This document shows positions 11,021 to 22,587 of a stretch of 64,000 bases of DNA, piece after piece; the first letter of the stretch is position 1; every line of letters begins with the position of its first letter. The translations under genes and the position numbers were made by a program. A model generated the notes under the pieces. It did no database searches. It had not been told where the DNA came from and saw nothing but the letters and a program-made list of their open reading frames with translations. Source of the DNA: Mixia osmundae IAM 14324 (Eukaryota > Basidiomycota > Mixiomycetes > Mixiales > Mixiaceae); the NCBI RefSeq assembly GCF_000708205.1, contig NW_014575551.1, positions 124,001-188,000 of the forward strand, in the 5' to 3' direction.

Positions 11021-11267
11021 CAAACCGGTCGCAGGCGGGTCCGGCGGTGTGGTAACGATTCCACAAACGCAGAGCTACGGCGCACGCAAACGCAGACCTG
11101 CCTCTGCGTGAGCGTCGTCAAGTCTGCACCGTCGTCCGTTGTGGGGTATCGCTCTGACAGGGGGGGACGCTGGCGTCACTGTGTCGCCGAATTGCTCATC
11201 TCATCTCTTCAATCTCGCCCGTGCGCGTGGTCATGGTATCATTAACGTGCATGTCACATGTCTGCTA

Positions 11268-12404
11268 TCACTCAATATTGCGTCTCATCAGTTCGATGGA
11301 CCGTCGCTCAGTCTGCTCGCCCCTGGAAGTACGCCTGCCCCGTTGATCGACGCGGTCTGCCTGCAGTCGGCCAGCGCTGCCAGAGACTGCCTTGTGGACG
11401 ACAGGCGAATTGGCGGGCGTGTTGAGAGAGCCGTCCTTGTAGGCAGCATAGGCAGTCGTCTTGCCCGTCCCTGCCTCGGAGGCAGCTCCTGGTGTCCGCA
11501 AAGGACTCGAGTAGGTATATGAGCTGGACAGTGGCGCCATGGCGGGCGAGCAGTCACTCTCCGTCTCTGACAGGCACAGGACTTTCTTGACCGCTGATGC
11601 GCGGCTGGCTTGCGCTTGTGCTGCTGCGGGGCTAGCTCGTACGCGTGACGAGGGTATGACGAGCACAGGGCGCTGCTGCTTGTGATTCTGGCTCGGACTT
11701 GCCTTTGCGAGGGAGCTCGTCGAATTTGAGCGGGAAGGGCGAGGCGATTCGCGGGGTGAGGGAGACCTGATGGGTTTACGCACCACAGACCTCGGGCTCT
11801 CCTCGGATCTGAGCATCAGACTTTGCTCTAGACCGCGAGCGAGTGCAGCCTGAGCTCTCTCGTCCACCTCTCGATCTCGCTCAGCCGCCGGCGTGGGGCA
11901 GAACGAAGAGGGTCCGGTCGAGCCGGCCCCGATGCGTACGGCCTGTCCGAGGTGGAGAGGCGAGATGAGGGGCGAGTCAGCTCCAGCGGAGACTGGCTTG
12001 AGCAGAGTGGCTTGTCTCCTTCGTCGCTGGTCGTGTGACTCTGTGCGGGTCATCGGCCAAGGCCTGTTCCTCTCGCCCGGACCGGAGATGGGAGACAGCA
12101 CAGTCTCTTCGGGCGAGGAGAGGCCGTCTGCATGTCAGGCAGACCGTCAGCTTGTATACTGGCTGGCTGGGGCGAGGCAGTGTGACTTGCCGCAAAGATC
12201 TCGGGCAAGACTCGTGCCGTGTCGCTGTGTACTCGTGCTGGCGTCGCATACCCATACATCTGTCGCCTGCCGCTTCTCGACTGCTAGCATGTCTTTTCCT
12301 CTGAGGTGCGCTCGACTCGACCCTCCTGGCGAGCTTGGGTGATTGCGCGCAGTCGATGCCGGCGACTCAAAGAAATGCTTGGGCTGTTGCTGCTCGTCCT
12401 GCAT
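11268..12404 (-). CDS. Low-complexity Ser/Pro/Arg-rich protein, function unknown
   Basis: I do not recognise this protein. The main exon (to stop at 11268) is rich in Ser, Pro, Ala and Arg, with SP and TP dipeptides that could be phosphorylated, and no fold is evident. An upstream exon begins with MQDEQQQPKHFFESP. Removing 105 bp that start GTACAC and end GCAG joins the frames as NGLSSPEETVLSPISG and gives 343 aa. The interval is long for an intron in this window, so it may hide a further small exon. No in-frame ATG lies upstream of 12404 before a stop. Structure is moderately supported; function is open. Confidence 0.55.
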
Positions 12405-13095
12405 GGCTGTGCTGTGACCATTCAACTGGCTGCTCGTTCGGCGCAAATGCCGCTGTCCGTCGCTGCCGCCATTCCGCAGCGCATCACATGGCGCGCAATT
12501 CGAGGGTGCCAGTGACGAGCGCGACCCTCGTCAGATCTTGAGACTGCTCATAGCCAGTCAGCCTGGACTCCCAATCTTGCTCGTGGACCTCACTCGCGCA
12601 CGGACTCCCAATCTTGCTCGTGAACCTCACTCGCGCACCACAATCGCACCGAGAACAGCCAATACGCCGATGACAGCTCTGCGTTCAGGTATCAGGCACC
12701 CACGACGTCCTCTCGGCCTCGGCCAGCGATCACGTAACGGCATTCTTCAACGTTCGAGAGGATGATAAGCAACCCTCCCCGCGTGCCACGACATGCTCGC
12801 CTGAGGAAGAATGTGCATCACACGCTCAACGCTCAACGGACAGAAGCACGGTCGGGTGACGCGTGAGACCGTGAACGCGCCGCCTTTGATGCCACCTTCT
12901 GCGCACTAAGGGGACCTCGATCGTTCTACCGAACAAGCGTCTCTTACCCATTGTTATGCATTCTTCCCTTTCATACCATCAATCGTCCGTCGCTTACGAT
13001 GATTGAGTCTGCGCCTTTCATACCTTTCGGCATATCTTTGAGTGCCACCGATTTCCTCTTCTCGCCTTGAGCACAAGCACCATAAGCACGCAGAG
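12405..13095. promoter_or_regulatory. Divergent intergenic region with 37-bp tandem repeat
   Basis: 690 bp between two divergent genes, one of the longest gene-free stretches in the window. It presumably carries both promoters. It contains a perfectly adjacent 37-bp direct duplication at 12565-12638 and an ACGCGT hexamer near 12869. No credible open frame or tRNA-like structure was seen. Confidence 0.5.
12565..12638. repeat. 37-bp direct tandem duplication
   Basis: Two adjacent copies of a 37-bp unit (12565-12601 and 12602-12638) start GGACTCCCAATC and end CTCGCGCAC. They differ at one base (GTGGAC versus GTGAAC). This is a recent local duplication in a promoter region. Confidence 0.9.
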
Positions 13096-13761
13096 ATGAA
13101 GTCGATAACGAGCGGCATACCTTTCATACTGACCAATCTTGTCAGGCTAGCCGACATCGTCATCATTGTTCTCTACATCGTGGCCTCTTCGCTGGCATAC
13201 TCTGGCAGGATAGCGATTCTCAAAGAGGTCACACCTTCGCAACCCAACACGATCGCCTTTGTCGTTCTGTTCGCCCTCGGCATCGATGTCACGCTCATAC
13301 TCTGCTTGATCTCCGAGATGCCCTTTCCTCGCGCGGAGGAAATGCTGCAAAACGCCTTGCCCATCATTTCTGCAAAGTATGGCAGCGGGTGGCTGGGAGC
13401 GATACTGCTCATCGTCTCATCAGAGACCCTGTCCGGGACGTAAGAGCTCTCTTCGCCTCCATTGAGATGAGCTCACGTGCAGCACAGATTGATCTTTCAC
13501 GACTCGCTCTTCAGCGGTGCTGCGGTTGCCCTCTTTGTGATGGGCATCATCAATGTCTTTTGCGGTCTGCTACTGGGTATGTCAATTTCTTGTTGTGCAT
13601 TCAAGGCTGAGCAGCTGTCAGGCGTGGCCATGAACGAGTTGAGGAGCGTCTTCACGTTTGACGATACCGACGGCAAACTTGACAAGTTTGCGACATCTGA
13701 GCATTCTCACTCGACGCGCAAACTCAACATCAGCGGGCCGGTCCCGCTTTCGCAAGTCTGA
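13096..13761 (+). CDS. Small multi-pass membrane protein, function unknown
   Basis: Not recognised. Introns at 13440-13487 and 13577-13621 are removed to give 190 aa in frame. At least four hydrophobic segments stand out: FILTNLVRLADIVIIVLYIV, IAFVVLFALGIDVTLILCLI, WLGAILLIVSS and GAAVALFVMGIINVFCGLLL. These suggest a four-helix membrane protein with a short polar C-terminal tail containing Asp, Ser and His. There is no clear signal peptide other than the first helix. The gene converges on FHL1 with 42 bp between the stops. The second intron is a multiple of three, so its retention would add 15 residues without a frame shift. Confidence 0.75.
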
Positions 13762-13803
13762 ACGACTACGTTGTATGAACAACACGATAATGCACATACT
13801 CAT

Positions 13804-15676
13804 TCAATCATCGCCATCAATGATGATCGGGCCCTGTTCCGTGGCGACTGCTTCTGGCTGCGGGGCTCCCTGCTGCGCCAGCACCTCGATGCGCTGCTCG
13901 AGATGCTGCTTTAGCCAGGCTTGGAGTACTCGTAGTAGCGCCTGAGGTTGCAGTCCCTGCAAATGCTCTAGCTGCACCTTCGTCATCCGCGAGAAGAAAG
14001 AAGGCGCCAGGTAGAGCTTATTGTCATGCAGGACGACAGGCTGATGAGACGACAAGAAGCGATCAAGAGGATCTTCCTTCTGCGGAATGCTGCTTGCCGG
14101 CCTGACGTAGCTCGTCGGTGGCAAGCCGATGACAATAGCAAGAGCAAGCGAGCTGACTGAAGTGCGAAAGACCGTGCCATCAAATATCTTTGCATGTGCA
14201 GCTTCGAGCGCATACGTAGCGGGGACATGACCTGTCGCTGGCAATTTGACAAACGCTCTCAGACTATCGAGCGCTTGCGAAAGCTCAGGATGCCAGCTTG
14301 GCGCCGATGCTGACGCGTAAAAGGGGTATGACTTGCAGATCCATGCGTGTATGTCCGGCAGGGTGAGTGTACTGGTCTTGCTAGCATGTATTGCTTGAGC
14401 GCCAAGTGTTGCGAGGGTATATTGAGGCTTCTCGGGCTTGCCGATGAACGGATTCGGCGTTGGCGCAAGTGAACTGCCGTTGGGCGCGACCTTGGTGGCT
14501 GTAGAAGGCGCAACACTGGCAGAAGCAGACCTCTCTGATCGAGCATCTTCCTCTTCTTTCGCTTTCGCTTTGCCTTTGCCCTTGGTTTTCCGCTTCTCGG
14601 CAGCTTGCTCTTTGCGTGCCTTTCGCCGCTCGGCCACAGCTGATGCTGCAACTTGCTTCTTCGTCAGCCGCTTCGACTGCTTTGCAAGCTTCGGGTGTGT
14701 TGTGTCGGAGACGACCAGTCTGATCTTGCTCTTTGCGCGCGATTCGGATTCCTCGCTCAATGCGCGCTCTGAGCTTCCAGCATCTATCGAAAGCGACCGA
14801 GAGTGCGAGCCGGTACGCGAGCGTTGCACGAGATCCTCAGGCTCGGAGAGCGAGCTGGCAGCCGACATGTCCTCATCGCTGTGGTCCGAGAAGTCGCTTC
14901 CATCGATCTCATCTGCGACCAGAGGGCTCTGCCGTGTCGCGAGGTCCGAGCTTCCGGGGCGATCAGCGCTACCCGCGTTGGGTAAGAGGAAGTGAAATAT
15001 GCGCTCTGCTATCTGTATCTTGGACCTGAGGAGCCCACATGAGCGGTGTCGGTTCTCGAGTTGCCTAGGCTTACCCTGATCTGAGAGTGACGATCTCGCC
15101 ACGAGATGTCCAGCGGCTATCAATCACGACACCGTTCCGGCCCTGGACTTCAAGCTGCCAGGCACGTGTCGCATGCTGATAGAATATCCTGGCGTGGCAA
15201 CGTGAGACGGCCTTGATCGCGCCCAGATCCACATCCGCTGGCTCTTCATCGTCCTCTGGAGCTGCTACAGCAGGTCGGGCGTCTCCGTTGGCAGGCGGAC
15301 TTGCCGCATTCGATAGTCTCGGTCGGCCCAGTACAGCAGCATAGCGAGGTGCTACCTCGGCTTCGGCCTCCAAGCCAGGCGAAGTCGAACGAGTCGCAGA
15401 GGTTGGTCTCAACGTTGGCGAGAGCAGCTCCGGCCTGAGCCCGTTCTGGTCCGCTAAAGCTCTCGAGGGTGGAATTGACCAGCTTGAGTGACTCACGGGC
15501 GGCCTGAGGAGGCCAGTACGGCGTCCAATCGTGACGGAGAGCTTCTTGATGTAGAAATCAGAAGCCTCGAATTGTAGCTTCGCATAGGCTTGGATCTGAC
15601 TCGGCCCAGGCGTGTCGTAGCTCGAGCTCGAGCGGGATGCAAGCCCGCGGCCATCCTCTCCATAGCCGCCGTTCAT
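13804..15676 (-). CDS. FHL1: FHA and forkhead domain transcription factor (Fhl1-like)
   Basis: Homologue of Fhl1, which in yeast binds ribosomal-protein promoters with Ifh1. An N-terminal FHA domain (YAKLQFEASDFYIKKL, VTIGRRTG, VSRCHARIFYQ, WQLEVQGRNGVVID) is followed by an acidic Ser-rich linker and a Lys-rich stretch. A fork-head winged helix follows near residues 340-410: KPQYTLATLGAQAI, LTLPDIHAWICKSYPFY. A 49-bp intron joins TLRSG to KIQIAERIFHFLLP. A 51-bp in-frame GT-AG stretch after GLLRPP is probably a second intron, giving 590 aa. ATG 15676 is the first in-frame ATG; residues upstream lack one. Ribosomal protein gene RPL8 is in the same window. Confidence 0.88.
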
Positions 15677-15848
15677 AGCTTGGGCACGCCTGACGACATG
15701 TGCGCTCCGGTCGGCGAGAGGCGAGGGGCACAATTAAAAGGCGCGACTTTGCTGCCAACTCGCCCTACGATCCATCTTCAACATCACGGGCAGGCAAAGA
15801 TGTTTCATCACAGAAGACACACAGTGATGCATACAGGTAGTATAGAGC

Positions 15849-18119
15849 CTATCGAGCATGTCCCCGATTGAAATGTCGCTGAAGCGCATCTTTACGCGAG
15901 AATGAACCGCCGCAGATATCGCAGATCCATTCCTTCCTCTTGCCGGGCGTGTGCTTGGTCTCTTTGTGTCTGACGAGATCATACTGCCGTCGGAAAGAGA
16001 CACCGCAGGTCTTGCCCGTCTGCGGATCGACGAAATCACAGATGGTCGCGCCAGACGATGTTACATGCGATGGGATCTCGTCCAATGCCGCCACACCCGT
16101 CACTCTGGGCGTCGGCTGGGAGCCGACAGCGTGTTTATTGTTGATCCGCTGACGCTTGGGCTGGTGTTGCTGGAAATAGTTTGCGTGCGACCCAGATATG
16201 TACTCGTCATCATCGTCTGCCTCCTCTGAATCTGTGTACTCTGCACTCTGCTTGCGCGGTCGCTTCGCAAGGCTCGAAGACTGATGCGAAGGGCTGCCGA
16301 CGGCAGTCTGAGATGGCTTGTGAAGCGCTTGTCCCGTTGATGGACCGTGCTGCATTGGCTTGCGGCCAGGTGTCCAAGTCGCATCGTCAGCATCGTTGTC
16401 AGGTGACTCGCTTGGCTCCAGTGTTTCCTCTTCGTAGTACGTCGATCGCTCCGCAGAGTCTTGCGGACTCGAAGGCGAACGGCGCAATTCAGGCCGACTC
16501 AGATTGACACGATGTCGATTGATCGATAAAGGCGCAGGCGGCGGCGCTCGCCCACGTTGGCCAGGCGATTCGACGCTGTTCGAGGGGGGCCTCGACATGC
16601 TCGATTCCTCAGACGTACTGCCGGTGCTATCGCCAACTCGATACGAAGGCGCTTTGGACGCAAAGTACGGATTCTCGCGATTGTCCGGAACGCGGCGCCC
16701 GTACTGCGGCAGAGCGAACGGAGGCGGACGTGGGCCATCTCCATTCTTGACGGTCGGTACTGGAGGACTCGGATCTTCCTCGCCGCTCGACATTTGGAAG
16801 TCAAACTCGGGCGAAATGTCCTCCTTCGCCGGCGGTGGCGGCATCATTGAGTTGGGCAGCTGGAAGGGATGCGAAGCCGAACGCTGGTGGCTGCTAGTCG
16901 TCGGCTGCTTTATAGGAGCCTGCTGTGCTGGTGGATGACTCAGACTCCGCGCGCGGGAGGCTGCAGTCATGCCATCAATCACGCCTGCGTCGACGCCGCC
17001 ATTGGCGTTCGTATACGGCGTGGTAACGATTGCGGTCGGGATCTTGTGCAGAGGCGGAAACATTGAGAACGGCGGAGAGCCTTTGATATGCGTCGCTGTA
17101 GCCATGACAGGGCTCGACTGAATAGCACTCGAAGTGGAGCTTGCCCTACTCACTTCCGGATCGAGCGAGACATCTCGCGGACTGACGGTGAGTTCTTCTA
17201 CGTCACTCAATGACGGCGGCCGCAGGTGACCGGCTGTGCTCGACATGCTCGCCCTGCGAGGGTTGATCTCCGAAGCAGCCGAGCCGGTAGCAATGCGATG
17301 GAAAGGACCTTTGAGCTTGCTGCTATCGATAACTTGAAGGTCCGCTTGGATGCGCTCGATGAGTTCGTTCTGCTCCTGCAAGCTGAGCGGATGATCTGTG
17401 TGTGGCGTGTGCCACGACATAGTCGCGCTACTCAATGATGGAGTCGGCGGTCCATTATTGAACAGATTCTCATCAGAGACGTAAGAGCTGGCGGGCTGAA
17501 TGCCGGGTCGCTTGCGGCTGGTCGAAGGCACAGGCGAGTCCGTACTGATCGCCACGGGCGGAGTCAGCGCAGGCGCGAGCGTGGGCGCAGATGTAGCCAG
17601 AAATCCTTCGCTGACGTTGAAAGGATAGCTACTGCCTAATGAGGACGCTGCTGAACTCGACGAGGCCTGCCTACGCTCCTTGGCTTCTTGCGTACGACGA
17701 CGGGGCATCTTGAAGGGCAGACTTGGCGGAGGTAGCGAAGAGGCACGAGAGTAGCTCGCGCTGGACTCTGTCTCCTCCGGAGATGCAACGAGTGGCGCGA
17801 TGGAGAACGGCGCATAGTTAGTGCTGCCCGGCTGAAAGGTCGCAGTCTGCGATGGTCGCTGTTCGAATTGCGAGCTCGACTGATCAGCCAGCGCCATCGT
17901 ACCTAACGGATTATCGGTAGAGGCTATACCAGCCTTGCGAACTTGCCTAAGATGCTGGTCCGAGCTCGGCAGTGTGAATCGCCCTTCAGGACTGACAGAC
18001 GAGGCCGTCTGTGCCGGCATGTGCGGGTGTCTACCGAGTTGAGCTGCCGGGAAAGGGGCAGGTGGCGATTGATAGAACAACAAGGGACCCGTTGCCTGCG
18101 GATACGAAGGCTGCGCCAT
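15849..18119 (-). CDS. C2H2 zinc-finger transcription factor, intronless
   Basis: A 756-aa protein read from one exon, unusual in this intron-rich window. Residues 1-680 are Ser/Pro/Thr-rich and look disordered, with acidic patches that could be activation regions. Two zinc fingers close the protein. The first is atypical, with ten residues between its two Cys (CDFVDPQTGKTC, then YDLVRHKETKH). The second is classical (CDICGGSFSRKDALQRHFNRGH). Basic segments around KRPRKQ and KRQR may act as nuclear signals. The fingers sit at the extreme C terminus, as in several fungal regulators, but the target genes are unknown. It is divergent from MSH3 with 311 bp between start codons. Confidence 0.85.
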   Translation of the reverse strand: MAQPSYPQATGPLLFYQSPPAPFPAAQLGRHPHMPAQTASSVSPEGRFTLPSSDQHLRQVRKAGIASTDNPLGTMALADQSSSQFEQRPSQTATFQPGSTNYAPFSIAPLVASPEETESSASYSRASSLPPPSLPFKMPRRRTQEAKERRQASSSSAASSLGSSYPFNVSEGFLATSAPTLAPALTPPVAISTDSPVPSTSRKRPGIQPASSYVSDENLFNNGPPTPSLSSATMSWHTPHTDHPLSLQEQNELIERIQADLQVIDSSKLKGPFHRIATGSAASEINPRRASMSSTAGHLRPPSLSDVEELTVSPRDVSLDPEVSRASSTSSAIQSSPVMATATHIKGSPPFSMFPPLHKIPTAIVTTPYTNANGGVDAGVIDGMTAASRARSLSHPPAQQAPIKQPTTSSHQRSASHPFQLPNSMMPPPPAKEDISPEFDFQMSSGEEDPSPPVPTVKNGDGPRPPPFALPQYGRRVPDNRENPYFASKAPSYRVGDSTGSTSEESSMSRPPSNSVESPGQRGRAPPPAPLSINRHRVNLSRPELRRSPSSPQDSAERSTYYEEETLEPSESPDNDADDATWTPGRKPMQHGPSTGQALHKPSQTAVGSPSHQSSSLAKRPRKQSAEYTDSEEADDDDEYISGSHANYFQQHQPKRQRINNKHAVGSQPTPRVTGVAALDEIPSHVTSSGATICDFVDPQTGKTCGVSFRRQYDLVRHKETKHTPGKRKEWICDICGGSFSRKDALQRHFNRGHAR

Positions 18120-18430
18120 GACTGTTGACGGGCCGAACGAGGCTAGTCGAGAGCGGAGGAAAGGAACGGCTAAAGCCAGCGGATCGATCTCAGCTGCATG
18201 GTTCGCGGTGCCTGACGAGCAGCATTAGCCTTCTATGAAGATCACCGTGGGTCTCGACGTACCAGTAGCCTGTCGTGGTCAAGAAGCGAGCAGATACGGC
18301 ACTCTGACGTCGTCACTCGCTGATGTCGAGGCGCCACGCGAGTCAGCTGAATAAATCTGTCACCATATGATTGCTCCGTACGGATCTCAGCTCAGCGCTC
18401 GGTGCTTGATCGTCCTGAGCCGTGGTGCTC
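18120..18430. promoter_or_regulatory. Divergent C2H2 factor/MSH3 promoter region
   Basis: 311 bp between divergent start codons. It contains ACGCGA, one base from an MCB cell-cycle box, near 18337, which would suit MSH3, but a single degenerate match is weak. No open frame of note. Confidence 0.45.
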
Positions 18431-21400
18431 ATGGCATCGCCGCACTTCGGCAAGAAGCGTGCTGCCTCCGTAACGCTCATATCGAGCGACGAAGATGACG
18501 CATCCCCTGCAAAGGCTGCAAAGCTCGAACCAGATTCGGGCGAGCACGACGAACTTCAGAGGCTCTCGCCCCGCGCAAGCACCAGCAGAGCGACGAGTAC
18601 GGCTCCAACGAAGCAGTTGACTCTCAAGACTGCTTTTGCGCCCGTCGCGAGTACTTCGGCAGCAGCAAATAAAGTTCGAGCCGAGGAGACGAGAGCTGCA
18701 GATGCCAAAGTCCAGGAGCACATCAGAGGACGGCTGTCCGGCTGGAAATACGGCCCTACATCGGTCGACTCCCAGATCGACGAGGTAGCAAGCTCTACTC
18801 GGGATGTGGACTCTGATCCAGCCAGTCTAAAGGCGCGCGCGCGTCAAAGAGCCGCGGTCAGGCGCAGACTCACACAGCGACCTGTCCATGCACTGTCGCC
18901 AAGTAACACGCCCGAGACAGAGCCCATGCAAGCTGAAGCTGACTCAGAGGAGGAAGGACAAGTCGATGATTCCTTCGCACGCGAGCTTGCGTCGTTCAAG
19001 TCAGCGTATGCTGCCCCGAAGCGATCCAATGGGAAAGGCAAAGCAGCGGCAAAAGAGTACACGCCGCTCGAGCAGCAGTGGCTCGATCTCAAGGCTGCCA
19101 ACAAAGACACTGTACTCGCTTTCGAAGTAGGCTACAAGATACAATTCTGGAACGAAGATGCTCTGATAGCGAGCAAGATCTTACACATTGCCAATTTCCA
19201 AGGTGGCAAGTTCAATAGCGCCATGGTCCCCACACATCGGCTGATGCTACACGTCAAGCGGCTCGTCATGGCGGGCTACAAGGTCGGCATCGTTCGTCAG
19301 GTCGAAACTGCCGCGCTCAAGAAGGTTGGGTCAACGCGGAATCAGCTGTTCAAGCGACAGATAACCGAGCGCTACACCTTGTCTACTTGGGTCGATGAAT
19401 TAGATAGCTCGGAGCTCTCGAGCGAGCAAGGTCGTGCATCGACTATCGTTGTAGTGCTCGAAGATGGCATGACACGAACTGATGGAAAGACTGCTTTCGC
19501 TGTCTGCTCGGTTACACCCGGAACAGGCGAGATTATTTGGGACAGCTTTGACGATGACCACCTGCGGCACGCACTCGAAACGAGATTGATGCATCTAGCG
19601 CCAGGCGAAGTCATCGTGCCCATCGAAAAGCTGAGCAGCCAGACAGAGTCCGTCATTGCCACGCTCGTCAACAATCGCGAGGCGAGCCAGCCGAGAGGTC
19701 GAATCGATCGAGTGGCCCTCATGAGCACGTCAAAACACGTCGAAAAGCTCATGGAATTCTATGAGCAGCCAAAGGATGTCATAGATCTCGACGGTGACCA
19801 TGTCGAGCCGATCATCAGTATGGAAATCATCAAAGCACTGCCAGAGACCGTCAAAGTTGCATTGAGCGTACTGATTGATCAGTGCGCGCTCTTCTTCCTG
19901 CAGAATATCTTTCTACGACCCAAGAGCTTCCTACCTTTCGGTCGACGGGCGCACATGACCCTGACCGGCCAGACACTTCGAAATCTGGAGATATTTCAGA
20001 ACCAGACGGATGGCTCGGCGAAAGGGACTTTGTGGTCGGCGCTCGACTCGACGCAGACTGTCTTTGGGCGCCGCATGCTCAAACATTGGCTAGCAGCGCC
20101 TCTGATCGATCCGCAAGCCCTCCAGGAGCGTCTCAAGGCTGTCACTGAGATCCTAACAAGCTCTTCATTTGTCATAGGTAAGCTACGTACTGTCCTGACA
20201 GGTCTGCCAGATCTCGAGCGTGGATTATGCCGTGTCCACTATCGCAAGATCACTCTGCCAGAGCTATCAAAGATGCTCTCTGCTCTGAGTCGTGTGTCAG
20301 GCGAGCTGCAGTCGATGGCGAACCCTTCGGCTGGAGAAGCAGTCCGGTCGCCTCTTCTCAAGCGCGCTATCAATACTGTCGCGCAGTCTCGCTCGATGAT
20401 TGAGCGTTTCTTGAACCTGCTCAATCTGCCGGCTTGTCAAGAAAGCCGGAAGGAGAGCATGTTCAAGGATGTCGAAGCTCGCGCGCCCGCCGTCTTTGAT
20501 GCTCAAGACGTCATAAGCACAATCGAATTCGAGCTCGACCAACACCTTGCCGAGCTCCGCAAACTGCTCAAGAAGCCTAGATTGAAGTATATCGATGTTC
20601 ATCTGGAGAAGTATCTGATTGAGATCAGTCGAAGCGATGCCGCTAGTATACCGGCAGACTGGATCCGGATCAATGGCACGAACACCAACTATCGCTACCG
20701 TTCACCGAGAATGACTGAATTGCTGGCCGAACGCGCACAGAGCATCGAGCGCCGTGATCTCGCTGCAACAGAGGCATGTCACACTTATCTGGACGAGCTC
20801 GGCGGCGAATATGTCACTTTCAGAGCCGTCATCAGAACCTTAGCGGAGCTCGATTGCCTGCTCTCGCTGGCGCGCACGAGCAGTCAACCCGGTTACTGCA
20901 AGCCCGTTCTGCAAGACAATGATACTGTGACTCTGCATGTCACGGGCGGTCGTCATCCTGTCGTGTGTTACTGTGATGGCTCTGTATGACAGCAAGCTGA
21001 CGTGATGGACAGATTGAGCGCATCTTGTCGGATCCATTTGTCGCCAATGACGTATCGATGGACGATCAGCAAGGCATGCGGACGATGCTCTTGACAGGCT
21101 CGAACATGTCCGGAAAGTCCTCTTTCGCGCGCATGTGTGCTCTGCTCGTCATCCTCGCGCAGATCGGCTGCTATGTGCCGGCTTCGTCGATGAGGCTCAG
21201 CATCTTTGACAATATACTCACACGAATGGGTGCTGCCGATGACATCCTTCATGGACGATCGACGTTCATGGTAGAGATGTCAGAAAGCGCCGATATCGTC
21301 AGGTCTGCCACGTCAAGAAGCTTCGTCTTGTTGGACGAGCTCGGTCGGGGCACGTCGGATGTCGACGGTCGCATTCTCGCTTATGCAATCCTGCGGTATT

Positions 21401-21768
21401 TGCATGCTCATCGAAAGGGTCTCATCATCTTCGTGACGCACTTTCACTCGCTCGTCAGTGAGCTCTGCTCAGAGTTCCCTCAGGATGCGGCGTCATATCA
21501 CATGCAGGTTCTTGAGACCTCTGGCAGCTCGAGCGAGAGGATTGTGTTCCTCTACAAGCTAGCTGCCGGTCTTGCGTCGCGCTCCCATGGCATCCACGTC
21601 GGCAAAATCGCCGGTCTACCGGATCGCCTGCTCGAGCGAGCGTACGAAAAGAGCGCGATAGCCAAGCAAGCTGACCAGGCACGACTGCTACGGTCTGCTT
21701 CGAATCTGCTCGCCAGCTTTGCTCAGGGTAGTTTCGAAGCTGACCAAGCCAGGTTGCTGTGTTTGTGA
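18431..21768 (+). CDS. MSH3: DNA mismatch repair protein Msh3
   Basis: MutS homologue that with Msh2 forms MutS-beta and recognises insertion/deletion loops. One intron (20963-21012) is removed, giving 1095 aa. The N terminus is disordered, with a possible PCNA-binding motif (KQLTLKTAF near residue 60). The mismatch-binding domain follows: YTPLEQQWLDLKAA, FEVGYKIQFWNEDA, VPTHRLMLHVKRLV, GYKVGIVRQVETAALK. The Msh3-specific Tyr-Lys pair of MutS domain I is seen in GYKIQFW. The ATPase has Walker A TGSNMSGKSS, Walker B FVLLDELGRGTS and the THFHS switch. An in-frame GTG at 18422 lies just upstream; the ATG at 18431 is preferred. C-terminal helix-turn-helix residues IAGLPDRLLERAYEKS are intact. Confidence 0.95.
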
Positions 21769-21830
21769 GGCGATGCATTGACAACAAGACGTACGCGCGC
21801 GATTCTGAGGATGAAGTGGCCGACACGAGC

Positions 21831-22377
21831 TCAGAAGGCTCGCTGGAAAGTGACGACCTCCCACCAGAGCTTCATGTCGCCCCTGTCCGCGCAGAGCGTG
21901 ATCAGCGTTCTCTGCCAAGTACGCAGACGGTCGCCTTACATCAATGAATATACCGGCGCCTTGAATGTAGCCGGCCTGTTCTTTTCGATGAAGAAGTGGC
22001 TCACCCTGGCCAGGCTGGTCAGTCAGAAAGACGGCCAGTCTGATGTCGGCATAGACATACCATGCAAAGAAATAGCCACTGAATATGCCTGCAGCAAAGA
22101 GCTTCCAGCGTGGAAACGAGAGATTGAGTCGCTCAAGCTGCTTGGCATTGGGGAACAGCGCCGGCAAGAAGCTTAGCCAGAAGCGAGCATGCGTAGCGAG
22201 TGAAATGGTCGTTCCGACGTTGTGCAAGCGGCGAGTGATGGGGAGGGAGTGCTCGCCCAGGTAATAAGGATAGAATTGGTTGAATGAAGAATAGCCGGTC
22301 TTGTTCCATTGGAGCGGCTTGCAGTCCGGGTTGGCAAGCGAGTTCTGTCCCGTCGTCTGTTTTTCGATGCCACTCAT
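21831..22377 (-). CDS. DUF962/Mpo1-like membrane protein
   Basis: Small membrane protein of the DUF962 family. The yeast member Mpo1 is an ER dioxygenase in phytosphingosine breakdown that uses histidine-bound iron. Two introns (55 and 57 bp) are removed to leave 144 aa. The family core is clear: FNQFYPYYLGEHSLPITRRLH, then hydrophobic stretches, GYFFAWVSHFFIEKNRPATF and GDMKLWWEVVTF. The conserved His residues (GEH, RLH, SHFF) are present. The sequence is closer to the bacterial-type DUF962 subgroup than to yeast Mpo1, so the reaction is inferred only from the family. ATG 22377 lies beside an ATG/CAT trinucleotide run shared with the divergent gene's upstream region. Confidence 0.85.
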
Positions 22378-22402
22378 GATGATGATGACGATGACGATGA
22401 TG
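22376..22402. repeat. Imperfect ATG trinucleotide run
   Basis: About 27 bp of mostly ATG/ACG triplets directly upstream of the DUF962 start. It lies within the 210-bp divergent promoter shared with the phosphatase gene. Its only interest is as a length-variable microsatellite. Confidence 0.7.
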
Positions 22403-22587
22403 CGCCGACCTCTGCTTCTTCGGACGGCTCGGAGCAGTGCCGGCAGACTTCGAATTCCTCGACCCCGCGTTCGGTCGATCGCGTCATCGTTTGGCTCGCA
22501 CCGCGCCGACCAGCCTCCCTGCAGTGGCTCTGAACCTCGGGGCGCAGACCGTCGTCGATCAAGACGGAGAGATAGCGGATCTCGATC

